Positions 34,062-42,421 of a stretch of DNA of 45,307 nucleotides are shown one piece after another; the first letter of the stretch is position 1, and each line of letters starts with the position of its first letter. Where the stretch lies: contig CACMHG010000015.1 of assembly GCA_902613475.1 (NCBI GenBank), forward strand, positions 1 through 45,307. Direction: 5' to 3'. The notes beneath the pieces are model-generated. The model was not told where the DNA came from, did not search any database, and was given only the letters and a program-made list of their open reading frames with translations. The stretch comes from K189A clade bacterium. GTDB taxonomy: Bacteria > Pseudomonadota > Gammaproteobacteria > Pseudomonadales > Azotimanducaceae. The translations under genes and the position numbers were made by a program.

Positions 34062-34816
34062 TAAGCACCTTGAAAGGCATATGGACACGCTATTGGGGCA
34101 TTTTGATTCTGCTCGCCGCGTGGCAGTTTTTTGTCTCCATCAACAACATCAACAGCATCGTCGCACCGTCGCCGCAAGGCGTGGTGTTATCACTGATCAA
34201 CAATGCCGACTACTTTGCAGGCGAGGCGCTGCGTACAACGCTGACCGCCAGCGGTGGCCTGCTGCTGGGCCTTTTATTGGGCATCGTGATCGCTGCGCTT
34301 GCCTGGTCAACGCCAACCTTAAGCGGTTTGCTGATGCCCATGGCATTGCTGCTGCGGTCGATTCCCATCGTCGCCTTTGTGCCAATTATCGTGCGTATCG
34401 CTGGCTACGGTACGCACACAGTACTTATTGTGACGACCGTGCTGAGTTTTTTCCCCTGCTATGTTTTTGCGCTCTCCGGCTTTCAAGAGGTGGCCCAAGT
34501 GCGCAAGGACTTTTGTCGGTCCGTCGGCTGCAAGACCGTTGGATGGCGCTTTTTTCGCTACGTCGCCATGCCCACTGCCGTACCTAATATTCTGACCGCG
34601 CTACGCGTCTTGGCACCCACGGCCTTGTTGGTGGCGCTAGTGGCGGAATTCTTAATCGGCGCAGATGGCTTGGGCTACGTCATGCTGCGCGCCCGCAGCG
34701 ATTTGGAAATGGATAAGTCATGGGCCGCCGCCCTCCTCGCATCTGTGCTGTCCGTGACATTCTTTGCCCTATTCAGCTGGTTCGACAAAAAATATCGCAG
34801 CAACTGGCAGGCCTAG
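34058..34816 (+). CDS. ABC transporter permease, second subunit
   Basis: 252 residues from the ATG at 34058, overlapping the previous stop by four bases; a longer frame to 33965 lies inside the first permease gene. About six membrane helices. The EAA-type loop lies near residues 150-180 (F-C-R-S-V-G-C-K-T-V-G-W, then A-V-P-N-I-L-T-A-L-R). It is a paralogue of the upstream permease, forming the second half of the inner-membrane channel. Confidence 0.92.
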   Translation: MISTLKGIWTRYWGILILLAAWQFFVSINNINSIVAPSPQGVVLSLINNADYFAGEALRTTLTASGGLLLGLLLGIVIAALAWSTPTLSGLLMPMALLLRSIPIVAFVPIIVRIAGYGTHTVLIVTTVLSFFPCYVFALSGFQEVAQVRKDFCRSVGCKTVGWRFFRYVAMPTAVPNILTALRVLAPTALLVALVAEFLIGADGLGYVMLRARSDLEMDKSWAAALLASVLSVTFFALFSWFDKKYRSNWQA

Positions 34817-34852
34817 CGGCTCTCGCCCGTGCGCAACACAGGGATTGTTAGA

Positions 34853-35920
34853 TTGAACATAAATCGAAGACGTTTGATGAAAGCTATGGCCATCAGCCCT
34901 TTTGCGGGCAGCATGGCTGCGCTTTCGGGCTGCGGGGGCGATGCGGGACCGCGCTACGATATTGCGGCGCCAAGGGTCGCATTGGCTTGGATCAAGAACG
35001 TGGAGTACGCGGGGCTTTTTATCGCTGAGCATCTTAAATACTACGAACAAGAGGGTCTGACGCCCAACTTCCTACCCGGTGGACCCAATGCGCCCATGCC
35101 CTCTGTAAGCGTTGCCGCCGGCAACGCGCAGCTCGGTTTTGAGAATGATTTCCGGCGGTTTATGGACGCTGTTCTGCTTGGCAATGACTTGGTGGTGATT
35201 GGAGCCCAGTATCAAAGATCACCCGGCGGTGTAGTGTCCCTGGCCGAGCGTCCAATTCTCAAACCCGAAGACTTAATTGGCAGTCGCTTCCTCGGGCAAG
35301 AGGGTGTGGAGACCATTGTTGATGCCACGCTGACGCTGGCCGGCCTGCCTCTTGACTATGACTTCTTCCCGGCGGGTTACTCCGTTGCGAGTCTCGTCGA
35401 GGGACAAGGGGATGCTTACTCTGGTTTTGCGGTGAATCAGCCAATAACGCTTCAGACCGAATATGGCCTCGCGGAGGGCGAGGACTTTTTCTTCACCAGT
35501 TGGGCGGATCTTGGCTTGCCGGGCTACGCGAATATGCTCTTTTGCAAGCGAGACTTCCTTGAAGCTGAATTCGATACCGTGGTCGGCTTTTTGCGGGGAA
35601 CCATCAAGGGCTGGATGTATAATTTGGCCAACCCAGCCTTCGCGCCCCAGCTGGTGGTCGACGGACCCGGCCGAGACTTAGGGCTGGAGATTGAGCAGCA
35701 AACCATTCATAACCGTATTCAGCTTGATTACGTGACCAGCCCACTCACCAACCAGAAAGGCATTTTTTGGATCGACCCAGAAGAGGTCGAGTCGAATATG
35801 TATCCGTCCCTGCGCGCCACAGGACGCCCAGATTTACCGCCCGTTGAATCGATTTTCGATACACGCCCGTTAGAAGCCGCGCATCAAGCGATTGGTCGAA
35901 CAACGGCAATGCCTTCTTGA
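34853..35920 (+). CDS. ABC transporter substrate-binding lipoprotein, NMT1/THI5-like
   Basis: 355 residues from a TTG at 34853 with AGGGA eight bases upstream; a GTG at 34829 is possible but lacks a ribosome site. The N-terminus N-I-N-R-R-R-L-M-K-A is a twin-arginine signal, followed by a hydrophobic stretch and lipobox L-S-G-C, so a Tat-exported lipoprotein is predicted. The mature part (about residues 35-340) has the NMT1/THI5 layout: V-A-L-x-W-I near the start, then E-Y-A-G-L-F-I-A and Y-Y-E-Q-E-G-L. Relatives bind pyrimidine thiamine precursors, riboflavin, nitrate or sulfonates. The substrate is unknown; the purine surroundings and flanking oxygenases are the only clue. Confidence 0.85.
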   Translation: MNINRRRLMKAMAISPFAGSMAALSGCGGDAGPRYDIAAPRVALAWIKNVEYAGLFIAEHLKYYEQEGLTPNFLPGGPNAPMPSVSVAAGNAQLGFENDFRRFMDAVLLGNDLVVIGAQYQRSPGGVVSLAERPILKPEDLIGSRFLGQEGVETIVDATLTLAGLPLDYDFFPAGYSVASLVEGQGDAYSGFAVNQPITLQTEYGLAEGEDFFFTSWADLGLPGYANMLFCKRDFLEAEFDTVVGFLRGTIKGWMYNLANPAFAPQLVVDGPGRDLGLEIEQQTIHNRIQLDYVTSPLTNQKGIFWIDPEEVESNMYPSLRATGRPDLPPVESIFDTRPLEAAHQAIGRTTAMPS

Positions 35921-35960
35921 CGCTTAACCTACGAATTACCGACCCAGCAGAGGAACGATC

Positions 35961-36755
35961 ATGAAAATTGAATCCTGTGGCGTGATGCCTGACGTAACCC
36001 GCGACCCAGAAGTCGCTAAGCTGAAACTGGAAGAATGCGGCGCGGTCGTTTTTGAACCTATCGTCTGCACTGAGGAAGGCACTCGCGCATTTGCTGACGC
36101 ATTTTTTGGCGAGCGCATTCGCGCCCTGCCTGCTGGCGCTCGGGTGTTTGAGGGTGGTGAGCACGACATCACGCGAGTTCAAGCAACAAATTCTCTGACC
36201 ACACCTTGCCATACCGACGGCTTCGCCTACGGTGATCTGTATCCTGACTATCTGATGCTCAGCTGTGTGCAGGCCTCGGACGTTGGCGGCGAGAGCATTC
36301 TGGTGGACGGCTACAAGATTCTGGAGGCATTGGCCAGCGACACTGAGCTGGCTTGGGTGGCAGCAGCACTGCGAGAGCGAAAAATCGATCAGACAGAAAC
36401 CGGTATGCAGTCATCGCTTAGTCCAATCTGCATGGACAACGGGCGCGGCAGAACCATGGTGCGGCGCACCCTAGAGCAAAGACCAGCCGAGGGTGCTCTG
36501 GACCCGGCAAAAGACGCAGAAATGATCAGGGTCTGGCGGCACAGTGTTGATGTTGCTTCGCAGTCGGCTCCCCAGTTTAAGTTACAGCCCGGCCAGGTTC
36601 TGATCGCCGACAACTATCGCTTGATGCATGGCAGAGCTGCCTACGAGGATTTGCAACGCATGCTGTGGCGGGTTTGGATTTGGACAGACGAGTGCCTACA
36701 GGTTCCTGACTTACCCTTGGCGTCCGATACGCGATTCGCAGCGGCAAGAGGTTAG
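35961..36755 (+). CDS. TauD/TfdA family 2-oxoglutarate/Fe(II) oxygenase
   Basis: 264 residues, ATG with GAGGAA seven bases upstream. The triad is H84-T-D86 in P-C-H-T-D-G and distal H223 in Y-R-L-M-H-G-R; Arg233 or Arg237 would hold 2-oxoglutarate. It is shorter than taurine dioxygenase. It differs in subfamily from the PhyH enzyme at the other end of the operon. Fungal xanthine hydroxylase XanA belongs to the TauD family, so a purine substrate is conceivable, but taurine-, carnitine- or pyrimidine-type substrates fit the family equally. It ends 40 bases before the stop of the convergent NUP gene, with a hairpin between. Confidence 0.87.
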   Translation: MKIESCGVMPDVTRDPEVAKLKLEECGAVVFEPIVCTEEGTRAFADAFFGERIRALPAGARVFEGGEHDITRVQATNSLTTPCHTDGFAYGDLYPDYLMLSCVQASDVGGESILVDGYKILEALASDTELAWVAAALRERKIDQTETGMQSSLSPICMDNGRGRTMVRRTLEQRPAEGALDPAKDAEMIRVWRHSVDVASQSAPQFKLQPGQVLIADNYRLMHGRAAYEDLQRMLWRVWIWTDECLQVPDLPLASDTRFAAARG

Positions 36756-36762
36756 GAACGCT

Positions 36763-36786
36763 GAGCGAGGCTGGCCGGCCTCGCTC
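36763..36786. terminator. Hairpin between convergent oxygenase and NUP genes
   Basis: GAGCGAGGC (36763-36771) pairs perfectly with GCCTCGCTC (36778-36786) around a six-base loop, seven bases after the oxygenase stop. It is a strong stem in a 39-base convergent gap, without a T-run on either side. Confidence 0.55.
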
Positions 36787-36794
36787 GCTATCAA

Positions 36795-37910
36795 TCACGA
36801 TTCTTCGGCACCGGGCACTTGGGCGACGTAGGTCTCCCAATTATCCAACAGCTCGTCAATGACCATCGAGCCGACGATGTAAATATTTTCCAGCGACGCC
36901 TCCATGCCAGCGAAACCATCGTTTTCCTTCAGCAAATTCTCGGCGGCACTCACCCCAGGTGGCTGCATGGTGTAGTTACTACCACCGCGCAGAACCAAAA
37001 ACCGGTTTAGGTCTACGCGACCAATTTGGTCGAGGTAGTAAAGCGCTTGATAAGTCCCGGTTTCTTCCATGGCTGACGTAACAAAATCTGTAGCGCCATC
37101 AGACCAGTAGGCGACGTATTTGTTGGCCCAATCGTTCATCAGCGCACCGTGCCAAAACGTCATTGCCGCGATGTGGCCGCCGGTCAACACAAAGGGCGGC
37201 TTTTGCGCATTTGGGTGCTCGGTATAGAGCGCGCGTGTTTCCTCCAGCTCTTCGGGATTCACCAGCTTCGCGTTACGCGTCAATGCGAACGCCCAATCCC
37301 GCAGCTCGGGGTTTGCCTGAAACATCTCACCGTTTGGCTTGGGGCGGGCCGGATCGTAAGGGAACTGGGTACGGCGGGCGAAGAATCCAGTATCCCAATC
37401 ATCGGGCATTTCCCTGGCGTCAATTTCGTGCCCCAAGTCTCCATCGACCAAGTAAGAGGACCACGCAACCGAACCAATGGAAGCATCCTCTGGGTCAATA
37501 CCGGCGATACCGGCCACCATCCAGTAGGCCTTTGAGAGATCGAATCGCGGATCGAGGCCGAGGGCCATGGTGGCCGTTGCAGACTTAGCCGTACCTATGC
37601 CCGTGACTATGCCGAGCACCTGAGTTTCTGGGTTGTAATAAAGGTCGTGGTGAGACTGTGGAAACGCTATGCGTTGATCGAGATCGCGGCGTTCCTTCCA
37701 CAGCTGAAATTCACCCCGGGTATCCCCTTCATCCTCGCCAATTTCAAACATCGTCACGATAACAACTTTTACTGGCAATACGGGATCGCCCTCTGGCTCG
37801 GCGGGAGACTGCGAGCAGCCAAAGGCCAGTGGCAGGAGCAACAACCAAGGCACCCACTTTGTTACGGAAAAGTTGATCTGTGTGTTCTTAGATTGACGGC
37901 TCAGTTTCAC
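36795..37910 (-). CDS. NUP-family (purine nucleoside permease-like) lipoprotein
   Basis: 371 residues from the GTG at 37910, chosen for GAGGTG five bases upstream; in-frame ATGs at 37961 and 38051 would add unusual N-terminal residues. The N-terminus is basic, then a W-L-L-L-L-P-L-A-F-G-C lipobox, so an exported lipoprotein is expected. Family features include G-I-G-T-A-K-S-A-T-A, A-G-I-A-G-I-D-P, M-E-E-T-G-T-Y and G-G-S-N-Y-T. NUP proteins were named from a yeast nucleoside permease, yet this one has no membrane helices beyond the signal. The M-E-E-T-G element recalls nucleoside phosphorylases, so a periplasmic nucleoside-processing or -binding role is more likely than transport. Neighbours (TonB receptor, exported deaminase) agree. 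Confidence 0.8.
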   Translation of the reverse strand: MKLSRQSKNTQINFSVTKWVPWLLLLPLAFGCSQSPAEPEGDPVLPVKVVIVTMFEIGEDEGDTRGEFQLWKERRDLDQRIAFPQSHHDLYYNPETQVLGIVTGIGTAKSATATMALGLDPRFDLSKAYWMVAGIAGIDPEDASIGSVAWSSYLVDGDLGHEIDAREMPDDWDTGFFARRTQFPYDPARPKPNGEMFQANPELRDWAFALTRNAKLVNPEELEETRALYTEHPNAQKPPFVLTGGHIAAMTFWHGALMNDWANKYVAYWSDGATDFVTSAMEETGTYQALYYLDQIGRVDLNRFLVLRGGSNYTMQPPGVSAAENLLKENDGFAGMEASLENIYIVGSMVIDELLDNWETYVAQVPGAEES

Positions 37911-38302
37911 TCGCACCTCGAAACAATTAAGTTTTGGAATCGTGCAGTGTGGGAACTGCATAGCGATTTTTCCAGCACTTAGCTGCGAAGGACAGCAAAA
38001 AGTGGCGCAAGACGGGTACCGCGGAATAGCAACCTCGCCAGTGCTCTCCATTGCCCTAATTTGGTGCTAAATTGCACGTCTACGCACTATTGTGAGCAAT
38101 AAACAAAAACCCTTAAGTCTAAAAGCGCACCACATACAGGCTCTCTTTCTGGCTTGGTTTTTGCATCGTTTTAACGGGGCATTGGTGAAACTTTGTTAGC
38201 ATGCGTTTCAAAGTGTTGCTTACTTTCTTAGCATAGGAAAGCAGCAAATAGACGCGGCGCTTTGCCACACCAAACGATGAACCTCCTGAACAAGGACACA
38301 TT
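37911..38302. promoter_or_regulatory. Divergent region NUP / TonB receptor with leader hairpin
   Basis: 392 bases with no credible gene. A hairpin at 38216-38247 pairs TTGCT with AGCAA and CTTTC with GAAAG (small internal loop, nine-base apical loop) about 55 bases before the receptor start, inside its probable leader. A palindrome ATTG-TGAG-CAAT is at 38089-38100. CCTCC at 38283-38287 is not a ribosome site for the receptor; AAGGA at 38294-38298 is. No clear -35/-10 pair was found. Confidence 0.35.
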
Positions 38303-40771
38303 ATGAACTACCTAGACCTTCGCCGATCCTTACTCGTTGGCGCGCTCTCGAGCGTTATTGTAATTTTTGCACCTACCCATGTAGCAGCAGAAGTAGCTGA
38401 CGATGAGGTCATTGAGGAAGTCGTCGTCACCGGAGACTTAAACAGTCTGCCAGGCGAGGACGTGAAATCCATCTTCGGCTTTAACAAATCCATTCTGGAG
38501 ACGCCGCGAAGTGTTTCCACCATTAGTGAAGAACTGATGGATCGAATGAACATGCAAGATATCGACGAACTGATTACCGTCTCGCCGGGATCATTCACTC
38601 AGTCATTTTTCGGCGTGGCCGGTAGCCTCGATGTTCGAGGCACACCCGGCGAAACATATTTCAGAGGTATGCGTCGACTCGATAACCCCGGCAACTATCC
38701 CACCCCCATTGGCGCGTCAGATCGTGTCGATATCGTACGCGGACCTGCATCGCCGATTTACGGGCCCTCGAAAATCGGTGGTTACCTAAACTTCAACCCG
38801 AAGTCCGCCCGTATCGAAGAAACTGGGGCTTACATTGAAGAAAACGAAGGCGCGATATCCTATACCGTGGGGAGTTGGAACAAGAGCATTTTGACGGCCG
38901 AAGTTGGTGGCCCCGCAGAATTCGCTGGCAAGCCCATGGGTTTTTACCTCTACGGAGAGATCGAGGACTCCGATAGCTTCTACACTTACGCTCCAGGAGT
39001 CGAGCAAACCCTTGTCCAAGCCAGCTTCGATATGGACCTCAGTGACACGATTCAGATTCAATTTGGTGGTATGTACCACGACTACGCTGGTTCGCAAAAC
39101 GCTGGTTGGAACCGCCTCACCCAAGATCTGATCGATAACGGCACCTACATTACCGGCTCACCGCCGCCACTGGATACGGATGGCGACGGCAGCATTTCCC
39201 ATCAGGAATATAGGTATGGGGCAGATGGCGAATTTCCCTTGAATCAGTTCGCGTTTTGGAGTGGTTTTAATGGGGGTAGCTCCATAGGAAACACAACGCC
39301 ATCACCGTTGACCTATGATGATTTTAGCTTCTTCCTTGATGATGCGAGCCTTTATGCTCTGAGCGATGTTGGAACGACAATTTTGGACCCTAAGTTAACT
39401 CTAATCGCGTCTGACGATACGCTGGAGAATACCGTTACGACGCTGTATTTCGACATCATTGCGAGCCTAGAATCGGGCTGGGAAGTCAAGAATCAGCTGT
39501 TTTACGAGGAATACGAGAACCTGAATGAAAACGCGTATGGATTTTCACAATTCCACGACACCTACGTGATTGAGGATAAAATTGTAATCAGTAAAACTTA
39601 TACCTTTGACAGCCTGATCGCTTCGGTGCAGCTATCGCCTTCAATTCGATACACCGATTTTGAGCACGGTGACGATTACAGGAATGAGTACTTTGCGCGG
39701 CGCGACTTGACAGGCCCAAGCACAGCTCTTGATAGACGCCTGCTAGCCACGCGCATTGATGATGACTACACCGAATACTACGTAGGCGAATACACCAATC
39801 TTGGCCTGGCGTTCCTCACAGATCTGTCTTGGGAGAATGGTGTTTCCTTGCTTATCGGCGCGCGTCATGACCGCATTGACATGGAATCTAGCACGCCCGT
39901 AGAGAAGGTGTTGTTTCCAGACCCAGATGATGCCCTAGAAGCCGACGATGACGTCTCTGGCAACTCTTGGACAGTGAGCTTATCTTACGACATCGCGAAC
40001 TCTGGTATCATTCCCTACGTTACGATGTCCGAGCAATCCACGGTCATCGCCGGCCAAGGCGCGGAGCTGCAGGTTGGTAACGTCGCAGGAGGCACAGCCT
40101 TCGACTCTTCTGAACTCACTGAGTTTGGTGTTAAAGGCGAGCTGCTAGAGGACGAACGCCTGTATTTCTCGCTGTCGCACTATGAGCAAGAACGAACCGA
40201 CTTCTCTGCGCAATCCATCGTTACCAACCAATCTGTAAAAACTGAGGGCACGGAATTTGAAGTGCGCTGGGCAGTCAACGATTCGCTCTTTGTCGGCGCG
40301 ACCTATACCAACGTGGAAGCTCTGAATTTAAACAGCATTGAAAACGGCGGTCGCTTTAGCTTCGTTGGTGCTGAAGATCTCCCTTTGGTCGCACCAGAGC
40401 TATTATTCGGTGGCCAGCTTGGGGCAGTGGTTAATAACGCGGCAAGCGGTGGTCGTCGATCGGGTATGCCTGAGAACATTTACTCTTTATACGGCACTTA
40501 TTTGTTCGATAACGGCTTGACCATCAGTGCGAGCATGAGCGACGTTGAAGACGTATTCTCTGGTTACACAAACAGCGTCAAGTTGCCCGCTTACACACTG
40601 TACAACATGACCCTTGGTTGGGAATCAGAGCAGTGGAAATTCTCACTGACCGGCAAGAACTTGACGGATGAGCGTTACTTCCGTGCGAATTTCCCCAACC
40701 TGTTCGGCAGCACCATCGTATTGCCTGAACTGCCCAGGCACTTCGTTGCTAAGGCACAGTACACGTTCTGA
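38303..40771 (+). CDS. TonB-dependent outer-membrane receptor with EF-hand loop
   Basis: 822 residues with AAGGA six bases upstream. A signal peptide covers about 1-29 (ends A-A-E). A TonB-box-like E-E-V-V-V-T-G lies at 38-44. The plug (about 55-170) has R-V-D-I-V-R-G-P-A-S-P-I-Y-G-P-S. The barrel follows and ends in Q-Y-T-F, the aromatic-terminated last strand. Residues 291-302 (D-T-D-G-D-G-S-I-S-H-Q-E) are a perfect EF-hand calcium-binding loop, within an early extracellular loop region. The family includes receptors for siderophores, cobalamin and, in marine bacteria, many organic nutrients. Purine-related neighbours on both sides suggest a nucleoside or purine ligand, but a ferric-siderophore receptor cannot be excluded. 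Confidence 0.9.
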   Translation: MNYLDLRRSLLVGALSSVIVIFAPTHVAAEVADDEVIEEVVVTGDLNSLPGEDVKSIFGFNKSILETPRSVSTISEELMDRMNMQDIDELITVSPGSFTQSFFGVAGSLDVRGTPGETYFRGMRRLDNPGNYPTPIGASDRVDIVRGPASPIYGPSKIGGYLNFNPKSARIEETGAYIEENEGAISYTVGSWNKSILTAEVGGPAEFAGKPMGFYLYGEIEDSDSFYTYAPGVEQTLVQASFDMDLSDTIQIQFGGMYHDYAGSQNAGWNRLTQDLIDNGTYITGSPPPLDTDGDGSISHQEYRYGADGEFPLNQFAFWSGFNGGSSIGNTTPSPLTYDDFSFFLDDASLYALSDVGTTILDPKLTLIASDDTLENTVTTLYFDIIASLESGWEVKNQLFYEEYENLNENAYGFSQFHDTYVIEDKIVISKTYTFDSLIASVQLSPSIRYTDFEHGDDYRNEYFARRDLTGPSTALDRRLLATRIDDDYTEYYVGEYTNLGLAFLTDLSWENGVSLLIGARHDRIDMESSTPVEKVLFPDPDDALEADDDVSGNSWTVSLSYDIANSGIIPYVTMSEQSTVIAGQGAELQVGNVAGGTAFDSSELTEFGVKGELLEDERLYFSLSHYEQERTDFSAQSIVTNQSVKTEGTEFEVRWAVNDSLFVGATYTNVEALNLNSIENGGRFSFVGAEDLPLVAPELLFGGQLGAVVNNAASGGRRSGMPENIYSLYGTYLFDNGLTISASMSDVEDVFSGYTNSVKLPAYTLYNMTLGWESEQWKFSLTGKNLTDERYFRANFPNLFGSTIVLPELPRHFVAKAQYTF

Positions 40772-40785
40772 TCGAGTGCTCGATA

Positions 40786-40809
40786 TGAACCCGGCATCCG
40801 CCGGGTTCA
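40786..40809. terminator. Strong hairpin between convergent TonB receptor and AzgA genes
   Basis: TGAACCCGGC (40786-40795) pairs perfectly with GCCGGGTTCA (40800-40809) around ATCC. A smaller palindrome ATCGAG-TG-CTCGAT (40771-40784) precedes it at the receptor stop. GC-rich 10-bp stem in a 72-base convergent gap; no T-run. Confidence 0.6.
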
Positions 40810-40843
40810 CCCCCTCTGCGTATTTCTGCCCGACTTCATCGCC

Positions 40844-42151
40844 CTACAGAAAGGCAAACTTCCCAGCAAACACCAACGCCACTACAAACACGGCTGCAGG
40901 CACCTCGCTGTGACGTCCGGCAAGCAACTTAATTGCCACATAGCTGATAAATCCGATACCTATGCCATCTGCCACGGAAAAACTAAGCGGCATCATGATG
41001 GCGGTGATCAGCGCCGGAGTTGATTCAGTTAGATCAGGCCAATCGATATCCACCAGACTTTGCGCCATGGAGGCGGAAACAAAGAGCAGCGCCGCAGCCG
41101 CCGCATAGCCAGGAATACTCTGCGCCAAGGGCGCAAGCAGCAAGCAGAGCAAAAACAGCAGCCCTATGACGACTGACGCCAGACCCGTGCGTCCGCCGCT
41201 TTCAACACCAGCAGCGCTCTCGATGTAGCTGGTGATGGAAGAGGTGCCCATGAGTGCGCCAACAGCAGTGGCACCGGAATCTGCTAACAGCGCCTTACCT
41301 AGCCTTGGCAGATTGCCCGATTCATCCACCAACTTGGCACGCGTCGCTACACCCACCAAGGTACCCGCGGTATCGAATACATCGACCAGCAGCAGCGTCA
41401 GAATCACGCTAAGCATGGAGATATCCAGCGCGGCCGCGATGTCGAGCTGCAAAAATACGGGTGCCGCGGAAGGCGGCGCAGATACCACGCCAACAAATTC
41501 CGCCTGACCAGTTAGCCAGCCCACCGCCGAAACCAACAGAATGCCGACAATGACCGCGCTGCGATTACCCCGAGCGGTCATGGCTGTAATGGCAAAGAAG
41601 CCCACTAATGCCATGAGCGGTGCAAATTCAATCAACCCCCCGAGACTGACAAAGGTTGCGGGATTTTGAACGACGATGCCCGCGTTCTTCATAGCAATAA
41701 AGGCGAGGAAAAAGCCAATGCCCGCGGCCATTCCAAGTTTGAGGTTGCGTGGAATCGAGTTAATGAGCCAAGCGCGTATGGGCAATAGGCTGATGAGAAT
41801 GAACAAGATGCCAGATAGAAAGACAGCGCCAAGTGCTGCCTGCCAGGTATGTCCGGACCCGACTACGACGGCGTAGGTGAAAAAAGCGTTCTGCCCCATG
41901 CCCGGCGCTAGACCAATGGGATAGTTCGCGATCAAACCCATAACCAGCGAGCCAATCGCGGCAGCAACACAAGTCGCGACAAAGACCGCACCAAAGTCCA
42001 TACCCGCATCAGACAAAATCAGCGGATTCACCACTGTAATGTAGGCCATGGCCAAAAAGGTGGTGACGCCAGCAAGGGCCTCTCGAGACACTGTCGTGCC
42101 ATGCTCAGTTAAGCCAAAATATTCATCGAGAGACTTCTGCATCGCTGGCAT
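40844..42151 (-). CDS. AzgA-type adenine/guanine/hypoxanthine permease (NCS2 superfamily)
   Basis: 435 residues from the ATG at 42151 with AGGAG nine bases upstream. It has about 13 membrane helices. Family motifs: G-V-T-T-F-L-A-M-A-Y-I near residue 28, N-P-L-I-L-S-D-A-G-M (about 42-51), A-P-G-M-G-Q-N-A-F-F (about 82-91), V-D-V-F-D-T-A-G-T-L-V-G-V-A (about 255-268) and G-T-S-S-I-T-S-Y-I-E-S-A-A-G-V (about 304-318). The AzgA group (PbuG, AdeP, GhxP) imports adenine, hypoxanthine or guanine with protons. Together with the NCS2 permease at 28264, it would cover both oxidised and non-oxidised purine bases. Confidence 0.93.
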   Translation of the reverse strand: MPAMQKSLDEYFGLTEHGTTVSREALAGVTTFLAMAYITVVNPLILSDAGMDFGAVFVATCVAAAIGSLVMGLIANYPIGLAPGMGQNAFFTYAVVVGSGHTWQAALGAVFLSGILFILISLLPIRAWLINSIPRNLKLGMAAGIGFFLAFIAMKNAGIVVQNPATFVSLGGLIEFAPLMALVGFFAITAMTARGNRSAVIVGILLVSAVGWLTGQAEFVGVVSAPPSAAPVFLQLDIAAALDISMLSVILTLLLVDVFDTAGTLVGVATRAKLVDESGNLPRLGKALLADSGATAVGALMGTSSITSYIESAAGVESGGRTGLASVVIGLLFLLCLLLAPLAQSIPGYAAAAALLFVSASMAQSLVDIDWPDLTESTPALITAIMMPLSFSVADGIGIGFISYVAIKLLAGRHSEVPAAVFVVALVFAGKFAFL

Positions 42152-42347
42152 GAACAGCTCCTAGTTTCATTATCGTTATTTGTTGGCAGGAAATTCCGCG
42201 CGGTATGGAACCAGAGTCTAAAGGGGTTATGACATCGATGTCCCGCCCCGATAAGAGTGAGGTGCAAAACGCTAAGCCAGGAATATTCGTTTCTGGCGCA
42301 AGTGAGAAATTGTCTGGCGACTTTTTCAGCGCGACTTGTGTTTTTTG

Positions 42348-42377
42348 TTGTCATAGAAGCCGAGGGCACCTTATATT
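42348..42377 (+). promoter_or_regulatory. Sigma-70-type promoter of Anbu gene
   Basis: TTGTCA (42348-42353) and TATATT (42372-42377) each match the consensus at five of six positions with an 18-base spacer. The predicted start of transcription near 42384 is about 38 bases before the ATG at 42422. Confidence 0.6.
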
Positions 42378-42421
42378 AGTTGTGCACTTGGCCAGACCCG
42401 AAAAGGTATTTTGCAGCATCG

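Noticed and set aside
36795..37910. NUP-family protein as a true membrane permease
   Set aside because: Apart from the lipoprotein signal there are no membrane helices, so the name permease is misleading here.
38089..38100. ATTGTGAGCAAT as a lac-operator-like site
   Set aside because: Only a short palindrome; no LacI-type gene or lactose functions in the window, and 12-base partial matches occur by chance.
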